Source: Bordetella parapertussis (GTDB lineage Bacteria > Pseudomonadota > Gammaproteobacteria > Burkholderiales > Burkholderiaceae_C). Taken from it: 9,261 nucleotides of DNA. Shown here piece after piece: positions 1 to 7,258 of this stretch (positions are counted from its first letter, which is position 1; every line of letters begins with the position of its first letter). The notes beneath the pieces were generated by a model, which was given only the letters and a program-made list of their open reading frames with translations, was not told where the DNA came from and did no database searches. The position numbers were made by a program, and so were the translations under genes. The stretch spans positions 1 through 9,261 of the forward strand of contig CAMDJU010000100.1 in NCBI GenBank assembly GCA_945900695.1. Reading direction: 5' to 3'.

Positions 1-833
1 ATGTCACCAGGTCCTGCCTCGGTGGCTTGCACGCGCTCCAGCCCTTCGAATTTGAGCAATTGAAGCAATTTGGCCTTGCCCAAGGAGTGGTCTGGCCCTT
101 GCATCACCAAGACCTCTTGGTTGGGGCGGATGGTGCCCGCATTGATGCGGCCCACGCCGATGCGGCCCACATAACTCGAATAATCCAGCGAGCTGATTTG
201 CAACTGCAATGGCGCGTTGGGGTCACCCGCATGGGCAGGAACGTGATTCAGAACCGTGTCAAACAAGGCTCCCAAATCAGGCCCCCATTGCTCACCCGGC
301 GTGCCCTCGTTCATGCTGGCCCAGCCATTCAGGCCAGAGGCGTAGACCACAGGAAAGTCCAATTGGTCCTCACTCGCGCCGAGTTTGTCAAACAGGTCAA
401 ACGCGGCATTGATGACGTAGTCGGGGCGTGAGCCAGGCCGATCGACCTTGTTGACCACCACAATCGGCTTCAAACCCAGGGCCAAGGCTTTCTTGGTGAC
501 AAACCGGGTTTGCGGCATGGGGCCTTCGACCGCATCGATCAACAGCACCACCCCATCGACCATGGACAAAGCGCGCTCGACCTCACCACCAAAGTCGGCG
601 TGCCCGGGGGTGTCCACGATGTTGATGTGGGTGCCCTTCCAGCTCACGGCGCAGTTTTTAGCCAAGATGGTGATGCCACGCTCTTTTTCCAAGTCGTTGT
701 TGTCCATCACCCGTTCAGTCATTTTTTCATTGGCCCTGAAGGTGCCGGATTGGCGGAGCAATTGGTCCACCAAGGTGGTTTTTCCATGGTCCACGTGGGC
801 GATGATGGCGATGTTGCGAATTTGTCGAGTCAT
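1..833 (-). CDS. typA: TypA/BipA ribosome-associated GTPase, N-terminal part (cut by window edge)
   Basis: Translational GTPase of the EF-G/LepA family. It binds the 70S ribosome and is linked to 50S assembly and to growth under cold or stress. Read on the minus strand, 277 complete codons are present of a protein usually near 607 residues; the rest lies left of the window. G1 is AHVDHGKT (residues 12-19), the switch I motif RGIT is at 52-55, G3 DTPGH at 74-78 and G4 NKVD at 128-131. The domain II beta-barrel begins around residue 205. The ATG at 831-833 has GGAG (842-845) eight bases upstream and begins [18 protein letters not shown], as expected for the family. It overlaps the truB stop as ATGA, so its translation is probably coupled to truB. 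All GTPase motifs are intact and no frameshift was seen. Confidence 0.97.
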   Translation of the reverse strand, partial: MTRQIRNIAIIAHVDHGKTTLVDQLLRQSGTFRANEKMTERVMDNNDLEKERGITILAKNCAVSWKGTHINIVDTPGHADFGGEVERALSMVDGVVLLIDAVEGPMPQTRFVTKKALALGLKPIVVVNKVDRPGSRPDYVINAAFDLFDKLGASEDQLDFPVVYASGLNGWASMNEGTPGEQWGPDLGALFDTVLNHVPAHAGDPNAPLQLQISSLDYSSYVGRIGVGRINAGTIRPNQEVLVMQGPDHSLGKAKLLQLLKFEGLERVQATEAGPGD

Positions 834-1780
834 GCGGGGTTCTCCAAAAGGGATTTGATTTCTAGCGGGCTGAGCAATCGGGTCGGAATCAGCTCACCGG
901 CTTTGACGTGGGCAGTGCCCAACAGGCTGTGGGGATCTTGTCCATAAACAGATACATGTTCGCAATCGGGCCAGGCGCCACGGCGGCGCAGGCCACTCAA
1001 GAAGCGCCCTGAATCATGCGGCGCCAATGTGATGGGATGATGACCCTGCAACAAGCTGTCCACGGGGCGCAGAAGTGCCTGGCGTTGGTCCTCGTCCATG
1101 GCCTCCAATTGATCAAGCGTGACGCAATCGGCCTCCACAAAGGGGCCGCTGCGGGTGCGGCGCAGGCTGATCAAATGCGCGCCGCAATGCAGCGCTGCAC
1201 CCATGTCTTCGGCCAAGGTCCGGATGTAGGTGCCCTTGCTGCAGTCCACCCACATGCGCACGCAGCGCAGGCCGCCCTGGGGTTCGATTTCTTCCAAGCG
1301 CAAAGAATGGATGGTGATGGTGCGCGGCACCCGCTCCACCGTCACACCCTCGCGGGCATATTCGTACAGGGCTTTGCCGTCTTTTTTCAAGGCGCTGTGC
1401 ATCGGCGGGGTTTGTTGAATGGGTCCGCTCAGGCTCAGCGCCACTTGGGCCAGATCGGCGGGTGTAAAGGTCGCTTCACGCTGGGTCAACACCTCGCCCT
1501 CGGCGTCTGCCGTGCTGGTGGTCTGGCCCATTTTGGCCACCGCCTCATAGGCTTTGTCGGCATCGAGATGGATTTGCGAAAACTTGGTGGCCGCGCCAAA
1601 GCACAGGGGAAGTACACCACTGGCCAATGGGTCCAGGGTGCCGGTGTGGCCGGCTTTTTCAGCCCGCAACAGGTATTTGGCTTTTTGCAAGGCGTTGTTA
1701 CTCGACATGCCCAATGGCTTGTCCAGCAGCAGCAGCCCATGCACAGGGCGCCGCTGCACCCTGGTGCGTGGCGCGTTCAT
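830..1780 (-). CDS. truB: tRNA pseudouridine(55) synthase TruB
   Basis: Converts U55 of the T-loop of elongator tRNAs to pseudouridine; family members also act as tRNA-folding chaperones. The 316-residue product matches the family length (E. coli about 314). The N-terminal segment [13 protein letters not shown] (15-27) is the TruB family start, and [15 protein letters not shown] (44-58) carries the catalytic Asp50. The conserved KAYEA (76-80) and [13 protein letters not shown] motifs follow. The last 65 or so residues form a PUA-like RNA-binding domain. The ATG has GAGG (1788-1791) seven bases upstream and lies two bases after the rbfA stop. The TGA stop overlaps the typA start by four bases. 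It is part of the rimP-to-typA operon. Confidence 0.97.
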   Translation of the reverse strand: MNAPRTRVQRRPVHGLLLLDKPLGMSSNNALQKAKYLLRAEKAGHTGTLDPLASGVLPLCFGAATKFSQIHLDADKAYEAVAKMGQTTSTADAEGEVLTQREATFTPADLAQVALSLSGPIQQTPPMHSALKKDGKALYEYAREGVTVERVPRTITIHSLRLEEIEPQGGLRCVRMWVDCSKGTYIRTLAEDMGAALHCGAHLISLRRTRSGPFVEADCVTLDQLEAMDEDQRQALLRPVDSLLQGHHPITLAPHDSGRFLSGLRRRGAWPDCEHVSVYGQDPHSLLGTAHVKAGELIPTRLLSPLEIKSLLENPA

Positions 1781-1782
1781 GG

Positions 1783-2154
1783 TCAGTCCTCTTTGGCCCG
1801 AGAGGAAACAGCCTTGGCGATCAAGGCGTTCATGTCGGCAGCTTTTTCGGTGGTGCGGTCGTACACAAAATGCAAGGTGGGCACCGTGTGGATGTGCAGT
1901 TTTTTGAACAACCCACTGCGCAAAAAACCGGCCGCTTGATTGAGCCCCTCTGTGGCCAAAGCGGCGTCATTTCCCAAACAACTGAAGAACACTTTGGCAT
2001 GCGCATAGTCGGGCGTGACTTCCACCGCATTGATGGTCACCATGCCCACCCGCGGGTCTTTGAGTTCGCGGGCGATCAGGCCCGTCAAATCGCGCTGGAT
2101 TTGATCGGCCACCCGAAAACCTCGGTGGGGCAGAGATGACTTTTTGGTTGCCAC
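1783..2154 (-). CDS. rbfA: 30S ribosome-binding factor RbfA
   Basis: Small KH-type RNA-binding protein that binds the immature 30S subunit, helps mature the 5' end of 16S rRNA and is needed in the cold. The 123-residue product has the family pattern: [13 protein letters not shown] (11-23), KDPRVGMVT (32-40), [11 protein letters not shown] (45-55), the AxG kink (AAG, 74-76) that replaces GxxG in this KH fold, and VPTLHFVYD (91-99). The start is GTG at 2152-2154. In frame, a TGA six codons upstream closes the ORF with no ATG between, and the residues after the GTG are the expected RbfA N terminus. No good Shine-Dalgarno is seen: the only GAG is three bases from the GTG. It sits 38 bases after infB and two bases before truB. 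Confidence 0.95.
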   Translation of the reverse strand: MATKKSSLPHRGFRVADQIQRDLTGLIARELKDPRVGMVTINAVEVTPDYAHAKVFFSCLGNDAALATEGLNQAAGFLRSGLFKKLHIHTVPTLHFVYDRTTEKAADMNALIAKAVSSRAKED

Positions 2155-2192
2155 AAGCTCAATGCGAAATCATGTTCTATGACGCCTGGGCA

Positions 2193-5048
2193 TCACAGAA
2201 CCCGGGCCACTTCTTTGATTTCGAAGAACTCAATCAGGTCGCCCTTGGAAATATCGTTATAGCCCTTGATGTTCAAGCCGCACTCAAAGCCCTCTTTGAC
2301 CTCGCGTGCATCGTCCTTGAATCGTTTGAGGCTTTCCAACTCGCCGGTGAAGATGACCACGTTGTCGCGCAACAAACGCAGGCGTGCGCTGCGCCGCACC
2401 AACCCAGCGGTGACCATGCAACCAGCGATCGAACCGATTTTGCTGACCTTGAACACCTCGCGAATTTCGGCAGTGCCCAAAATTTCTTCTTTCTTGTCGG
2501 GTGTCAACATCCCCGACATGGCGGCTTTGAGGTCGTCCACGGCGTCATAAATGATGTTGTAGTAACGAAGATCCACACCATTGCCTTCGGCCACCTTGCG
2601 AGCGCCGGCGTCTGCACGGGTGTTGAAGCCAATCACCACGGCTTTGGAAGCAATGGCCAAATTGATGTCACTCTCACTGATGCCACCCACAGCGGCATAG
2701 ACAATTTGCACCTTGACCTCGTCGGTCGAGAGCTTGAGCAAGGACGTGGCCAAAGCCTCTTGTGAGCCTTGCACGTCGGCCTTGACAATGATGGGCAACA
2801 TCTTGACATCACCAGCGGACATGTCGGTGAACATGTTCTCCAATTTGGCGGCTTGTTGCTTGGCCAATTTGGTGTGGCGAAACTTACCGGCGCGGTAAGT
2901 GGCAATCTCCCGGGCCCGGCGTTCATCGGCCATGACCATGAACTCATCACCCGCCTGGGGCACTTCGGTGAGGCCTTGAATCTCCACCGGAATGGAGGGG
3001 CCCGCCGATTTGATCGTTTTGCCGTTTTCGTCGAGCATGGCGCGAACACGGCCAAAAGTTTGACCCGCCAACACCACGTCTCCAACGTTCAAGGTGCCTG
3101 ATTGCACCAGAATGGTGGCCACTGGTCCACGCCCTTTGTCCAGCTTGGCTTCAATCACCAGGCCCTTGGCCATGGCATCGATGGGCGCTTTGAGTTCCAA
3201 AATTTCGGCTTGAAGCAGCACTTGTTCCAGCAGTTGATCAATGCCGTCACCGGTCTTGGCCGAAACCGGCACAAACGGTGAATCACCACCAAACTCTTCA
3301 GGCACCACCTCTTCGGTGACCAATTCGCCTTTGACGCGATCGGGGTTGGCGTCGGGTTTGTCCATTTTGTTGAGGGCCACCACGATCGGCACACCCGCGG
3401 CTTTGGCGTGTTTGATGGCTTCTCGGGTTTGCGGCATCACGCCATCATCGGCAGCCACCACCAAGATCACGATGTCCGTTGCCTGCGCACCGCGGGCACG
3501 CATGGCGGTGAAAGCCTCGTGGCCAGGGGTGTCCAAAAAGGAAATCATGCCGCGCGGTGTTTGCACGTGATAAGCACCAATGTGCTGGGTGATGCCACCG
3601 GCCTCACCCGCTGCCACACGGGCTTGGCGAATGCGGTCGAGCAATGAGGTTTTGCCATGGTCCACGTGTCCCATGACCGTGACCACAGGGGCACGGGGCA
3701 AAGACTCTGATTGGGTGGCCGAGTCCTCTTCATCGGTGAAGGCCTCCGGGTCGTCCAGGGCGGCCACGATGGCCTTGTGACCCATCTCTTCCACCACGAT
3801 CATGGCGGTGTCTTGGTCCAGCGGCTGGTTGATGGTGACCATTTGGCCCAGCTTCATCAATTGCTTGATGACCTCAGAGGCCTTGATCGCCATTTTGTGT
3901 GCCAACTCAGCCACGGTGATGGTCTCAGGCACATGCACTTCAATGATGCGTTGTTCAACCGGTGCCGAGACTTGCGGTTGGTCATCGCGATCGCGGTCAC
4001 GGTTGCGTGCGCGCGGACCGCCGCGCCAACTGTTGCGGCCCACGCCGGTGTTGCTGTCGCCACGGGTCTTGATTTCTTTTTTCTTGCTTTGATCATCGGC
4101 CCAACTCGAGGACAGTTTGGCACTTTTGAGCTCTTTCTGTCCTTCTTTGGGCGCAGTGGCATCGGTCCCAGCCGGTTTGGCCACGGCAGGTTTGACCGTG
4201 CCCACGGCGGGCTTGTGCAAGGTGCCTTTTTTGGCCCCGACCGCTTCAGCGGGTTTGGGCTCATCGGGCTTCTTGGCCACCAACACCCGTTTGGGCGCAT
4301 TCATCATGGTGCGAATGGCTTCGGCTTCGGCCAAAGCTTTGCTGCGACGCTCATCACTGGACTTGCTGGCTTCGAGTGCCGCATCGGCAGCTTGCTTGGC
4401 CTTTTCGGCAGCGGTCATGACCACCACGGGCGCTTCAGGCACTGCGGCAACTTCTGCCACTGGTTCGACCACAGGCTCGACAATAGCTTGGGCCACTGGT
4501 TCAGCCACATGCACTTCTGGTGTGGGTTCTTGTTGCGCTTGTTTGGCGGCCAAAGACCTGGCCTCAGCGGCTTCGCGCTTGGCCGATATTTCGGCTTCTT
4601 GGCGGCGGATCAGCTCAGCTTGGCGCAACGCATCTTGTTCACGGCGCTGCATTTCGGCTTCATCGATGGCCGGTGCCACTGGAGCAGGTGCCGGCGCAGG
4701 CCGCACCACTTCAACAGGGGGTGGGGCTTCGGCGGTCTCGGGAACATCATCTCGCTTGATGAAAGTGCGTTTTTTGCGCACCTCGACTTGAATGGTGCGG
4801 GCTCTGCCGGTGGCATCGGCTTGTTTGATCTCACTGGTGGATTTTTTGACCAAGGTGATTTTTTTGCGCTCGGATGACTCGGTACCGTGGCTGGCTTTGA
4901 GGTGGTTCAATAGCTTTTGCTTGTCACCATCGGTGAGGGCATCGTTGGGTGTAGATTTTTCAACACCGGCCAAGCGCAATTGCTCGATCAGGGTGCTGGT
5001 GGATTTTTTGAGTTCGTTGGCAAACTCGGCAACCGTCGTACTGGACAT
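2193..5048 (-). CDS. infB: Translation initiation factor IF-2
   Basis: GTPase that recruits fMet-tRNA to the 30S subunit and promotes 50S joining. The 951-residue product is longer than E. coli IF-2 (890). An IF2_N domain occupies residues 1-54 or so. A low-complexity linker rich in A, E, P, V and K runs from about 105 to 330. An Arg/Asp tract containing RGG (342-344) and RDRDRDD (350-356) follows, then a second IF2_N-like unit (about 370-425). The G domain has G1 GHVDHGKT (460-467), G3 DTPGH (506-510), G4 NKMD (560-563) and G5 SAK (596-598). Domains II, III/C1 and C2 continue to the end, with C2 carrying the fMet-tRNA-binding fold. The ATG has AGAGGA (5058-5063) nine bases upstream. It lies 24 bases after nusA. 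All nucleotide-binding motifs are intact. Confidence 0.98.
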   Translation of the reverse strand: MSSTTVAEFANELKKSTSTLIEQLRLAGVEKSTPNDALTDGDKQKLLNHLKASHGTESSERKKITLVKKSTSEIKQADATGRARTIQVEVRKKRTFIKRDDVPETAEAPPPVEVVRPAPAPAPVAPAIDEAEMQRREQDALRQAELIRRQEAEISAKREAAEARSLAAKQAQQEPTPEVHVAEPVAQAIVEPVVEPVAEVAAVPEAPVVVMTAAEKAKQAADAALEASKSSDERRSKALAEAEAIRTMMNAPKRVLVAKKPDEPKPAEAVGAKKGTLHKPAVGTVKPAVAKPAGTDATAPKEGQKELKSAKLSSSWADDQSKKKEIKTRGDSNTGVGRNSWRGGPRARNRDRDRDDQPQVSAPVEQRIIEVHVPETITVAELAHKMAIKASEVIKQLMKLGQMVTINQPLDQDTAMIVVEEMGHKAIVAALDDPEAFTDEEDSATQSESLPRAPVVTVMGHVDHGKTSLLDRIRQARVAAGEAGGITQHIGAYHVQTPRGMISFLDTPGHEAFTAMRARGAQATDIVILVVAADDGVMPQTREAIKHAKAAGVPIVVALNKMDKPDANPDRVKGELVTEEVVPEEFGGDSPFVPVSAKTGDGIDQLLEQVLLQAEILELKAPIDAMAKGLVIEAKLDKGRGPVATILVQSGTLNVGDVVLAGQTFGRVRAMLDENGKTIKSAGPSIPVEIQGLTEVPQAGDEFMVMADERRAREIATYRAGKFRHTKLAKQQAAKLENMFTDMSAGDVKMLPIIVKADVQGSQEALATSLLKLSTDEVKVQIVYAAVGGISESDINLAIASKAVVIGFNTRADAGARKVAEGNGVDLRYYNIIYDAVDDLKAAMSGMLTPDKKEEILGTAEIREVFKVSKIGSIAGCMVTAGLVRRSARLRLLRDNVVIFTGELESLKRFKDDAREVKEGFECGLNIKGYNDISKGDLIEFFEIKEVARVL

Positions 5049-5072
5049 TTGTGGTGTTCCTCTCCATGACCA

Positions 5073-6557
5073 TTACTCTTGACCTGCGAACCAATGTTCG
5101 CGTGCCTTCAGGATCAGGGCCTTGGCCTCCTCCTCCGGTTGGCCGGTGATGGCGGTCAGCTCATCCACGGCCAGGTCTGCCAATTCGTCTCTGGTGTTCA
5201 CGCCGTTTTGCGCCAATGTGGCGATCAATTCGACATCCAGCCCCTCCAGGTCTCGCAGGTCTTGAGAGACCTCTTCAATGCTTTCTTCAAGCGCAATTTC
5301 CATGGTGAGCAACATGTCTTTGGCACGCGTGCGCAACTCGTTGACGGTGTCTTCGTCAAAGCCTTCGATTTCAAGCATTTCTTGCAAGGGGACATAGGCC
5401 ACCTCTTCCAAGCTGGTAAAGCCCTCGGCGATCAAAATATCGGCAATCTCTTGGTCCACGTCGAGTTTTTCCATGAACAAGGTGCGCAGGTGATCGGTCT
5501 CATTGGCCTGCTTTTGCGCCGACTCATTGGCGTCCATGATGTTGATCTTCCAACCCGTGAGATCGGAGGCCAAGCGAACGTTTTGACCACCGCGACCAAT
5601 GGCAATGGCCAAGTTTTCTTCATCGACCACCACATCCATGGCGTGCTTTTCTTCGTCCACCACGATGGAGCTGACGTTGGCTGGCGCCAAAGCGCCAATC
5701 ACGAACTGTGCAGGATCTTCGCTCCACAAAACAATGTCCACGCGCTCGCCAGCCAATTCATTGGTGACGGCATTGACACGGGTACCGCGCACGCCGACGC
5801 AGGTGCCGATGGGGTCGACCCGTTTGTCATGCGAGAGCACGGCAATTTTGGCCCGCGAACCCGAGTCACGGGCGCAAGATTTGATCTCCAACAAGCCTTG
5901 CTCGATCTCTGGCACCTCTTGGCGAAACAGCTCCATCATGAACTCAGGCGCTGAGCGCGACAAAATGATCGGGGCGCCCCGCAAGGTCAGGTCCACTTCC
6001 ATGATCATGGCGCGCACGCGGTCGCCATTGCGAAGATTCTCTTTGGCAATCATTTCGCCACGCCGCAAACGACCTTCTACCCGGCCGCTCTCGACAATGA
6101 TGTCACCCTTGTCCATGCGCTTGACCGTACCGACAAAGATCTTGTCGCCACGTGACAAAAAGTCATTGAGCAGCATCTCGCGCTCGGCGTCTCGGATTTT
6201 TTGCAAAATAACTTGCTTGGCGGCCATGGCGCCAATGCGGCCAATTGGCAGCGACTCCACGCCTTCTTCGATGTACTCACCGACTTCGACGTCAGAGACA
6301 CGGTCCGTGGCGTCCATGAGCAGCTCTTCAGCGTCCGGGTTTTGTAGACCGGCCTCATCTGGGACCACCATCCAGCGGCGAAAGGTTTCGTAATCACCGC
6401 TGTCGCGGTCCACTGCCACGCGGATGTCCACGTCGCCTTGAAACAACTTTTTGGTGGCCTGGGCCAAGGCCAATTCGACCGCCCCAAACACCACGTCGCG
6501 TTCGACATTTTTCTCTCGCGAGATGGCATCCACCAACATCAACATTTCGCGGTTCAT
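5073..6557 (-). CDS. nusA: Transcription termination/antitermination factor NusA
   Basis: Binds RNA polymerase near the RNA exit channel, lengthens pauses, stimulates intrinsic termination, and joins the Nus antitermination complex on rRNA operons. The 494-residue product is almost the same length as E. coli NusA (495). The start [18 protein letters not shown] is the classic N-terminal polymerase-binding domain. The S1 domain lies around 132-200. KH1 contains a GVRG loop and KH2 a GRGG loop, between about 200 and 345. Two acidic helix-hairpin-helix repeats (AR1, AR2) fill the last 130 residues and end in EHWFAGQE, so this is the proteobacterial long form. The ATG has AGGAG (6567-6571) nine bases upstream, 20 bases or so after the rimP stop. 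In E. coli NusA represses its own operon; the hairpin upstream of rimP is a candidate site for similar control here (inference). Confidence 0.98.
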   Translation of the reverse strand: MNREMLMLVDAISREKNVERDVVFGAVELALAQATKKLFQGDVDIRVAVDRDSGDYETFRRWMVVPDEAGLQNPDAEELLMDATDRVSDVEVGEYIEEGVESLPIGRIGAMAAKQVILQKIRDAEREMLLNDFLSRGDKIFVGTVKRMDKGDIIVESGRVEGRLRRGEMIAKENLRNGDRVRAMIMEVDLTLRGAPIILSRSAPEFMMELFRQEVPEIEQGLLEIKSCARDSGSRAKIAVLSHDKRVDPIGTCVGVRGTRVNAVTNELAGERVDIVLWSEDPAQFVIGALAPANVSSIVVDEEKHAMDVVVDEENLAIAIGRGGQNVRLASDLTGWKINIMDANESAQKQANETDHLRTLFMEKLDVDQEIADILIAEGFTSLEEVAYVPLQEMLEIEGFDEDTVNELRTRAKDMLLTMEIALEESIEEVSQDLRDLEGLDVELIATLAQNGVNTRDELADLAVDELTAITGQPEEEAKALILKAREHWFAGQE

Positions 6558-6578
6558 GATCTCTGACTCCTCTCGTGC

Positions 6579-7142
6579 TCAAACTGAACGGGCCGAACGG
6601 CCCTTGAAATCCACCAAAGGCGCAAGGCGTGCCTCGCGCAACTCTTCCAATGCGAACCCCAGCACCTGTGATGGTGGGGTCACCCTGTTCTTACTTACCC
6701 GCTGACCGGGCTTGGTGGGCGCCTCATCGCGCCAAACAATCTGCCAATGGCCCAACGCCTCGCCCTTTTCCAGCGAGCCGCGAAATTTCTTGCGCAGTGC
6801 CGACACCTGGCCTGCCGCCGCAGCCCCCATGGGGGCCTTCAAAGTGATGTCCACCACCTCGCCCACAAACCGCTCAAAATCGGCTTGGTGGCGCAATGGC
6901 CTGTCGATACCCGGCGAGGACACTTCCAAGCGGCGGTACTCCACCTCTTCTGCTTCCAACACAAATTGCAATTGGCGCGTGACTTTTTCACAATCTTCCA
7001 CGGTCACAAACACGGGCTCAGCGCCCGATGTCCAGGGGTGGTCAATGGTGATGCGCAGCAAACCACCGGCCGAGCGCTCCAGCTCAACCAGGTCGTAACC
7101 CAATCCGGTCACGGTTTGAACAACAACTTCTTGCAATGCCAC
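6579..7142 (-). CDS. rimP: Ribosome maturation factor RimP
   Basis: 30S assembly factor that acts early in head and central-pseudoknot maturation. The N-terminal RimP domain contains VTGLGYDLVELE (11-22) and the family hallmark EVSSPGIDRPL (73-83). The C-terminal SH3-like domain is enlarged: MGAAAAGQVSALRKKFRG (105-122) and the following loop bring the length to 187, against about 150 in E. coli. This insertion is typical of Burkholderiales as I know the family. The start is GTG at 7140-7142, because a TGA lies three codons upstream with no other usual start between. AGG lies only two bases before this GTG. A TTG two codons later would sit eight bases from the same AGG and is a possible true start. 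It is the first gene of the nusA/infB operon. Confidence 0.95.
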   Translation of the reverse strand: MALQEVVVQTVTGLGYDLVELERSAGGLLRITIDHPWTSGAEPVFVTVEDCEKVTRQLQFVLEAEEVEYRRLEVSSPGIDRPLRHQADFERFVGEVVDITLKAPMGAAAAGQVSALRKKFRGSLEKGEALGHWQIVWRDEAPTKPGQRVSKNRVTPPSQVLGFALEELREARLAPLVDFKGRSARSV

Positions 7143-7174
7143 GACCTGTCAAACCCCAAACTCAAAAAGCGATT

Positions 7175-7214
7175 GACCAAAAAAAACGGGCGGTTGGTAT
7201 CCGCCCGTTTGGTC
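7175..7214 (-). terminator. Intrinsic terminator hairpin, or attenuator, between yejF and rimP
   Basis: On the minus strand, the arm AAACGGGCGG (7210-7201) pairs perfectly with CCGCCCGTTT (7193-7184) around a 7-base loop, and eight T residues (7186-7179) follow the GC core. The outer bases GACC (7214-7211) and GGTC (7178-7175) can also pair, giving up to 14 base pairs if five U residues loop out. The strong GC stem plus T-tract is a textbook Rho-independent terminator for minus-strand transcription. It could end the yej transcript. Since the predicted rimP promoter lies upstream of it, it would also stand at the front of the rimP leader. In the plus direction only TTTGG follows the stem, so it looks one-directional. 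Confidence 0.85.
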
Positions 7215-7225
7215 GTCAAGCCGAG

Positions 7226-7253
7226 ATTATAACCGCTAAATATTTGATTTCAA
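7226..7253 (-). promoter_or_regulatory. Predicted sigma-70 promoter for the rimP operon
   Basis: On the minus strand, a -35 TTGAAA (7253-7248) is followed after a 16-base, AT-rich spacer by a perfect -10 TATAAT (7231-7226). This is one mismatch from the consensus. The predicted start is near 7222-7216. It lies just after the yejF stop and points toward rimP. The match is seen in the sequence; its activity is inferred. Confidence 0.75.
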
Positions 7254-7258
7254 TCGCT

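Larger units (their letters stand above)
7143..7258 (-). other. Intergenic region between yejF and rimP (leader of the rimP-nusA-infB operon)
   Basis: This is the only gene-free stretch of note, 116 bases long. In minus-strand order it holds a sigma-70-like promoter directly after the yejF stop codon, a strong terminator-type hairpin starting a few bases after the predicted transcription start, then about 30 bases leading to the rimP GTG. If the promoter is used, the rimP mRNA leader would be roughly 75 nucleotides. No tRNA was found here; E. coli has metY at the head of the equivalent operon. Confidence 0.8.

Noticed and set aside
4290..4600. Internal translation starts in infB giving shorter IF-2 forms, as in E. 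coli
   Set aside because: Internal Met codons exist in the linker (for example before TAAEKAKQ and NAPKRVL), but none has a visible Shine-Dalgarno, so the sequence alone does not support a second form.
7146..7151. Perfect TTGACA on the minus strand just before rimP as a -35 box
   Set aside because: Seventeen bases downstream the sequence is AAGTTG, not a -10, and the start would fall inside rimP. The box overlaps the stop codon that opens the rimP frame.
7184..7210. Hairpin as a bidirectional terminator serving a plus-strand gene
   Set aside because: No plus-strand gene ends nearby, and the plus direction has only TTTGG after the stem.
7214..7219. TTGACG on the minus strand as an alternative -35 box
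   Set aside because: The -10 position falls in the GC-rich hairpin loop and arm, with no TATAAT-like sequence at suitable spacing.
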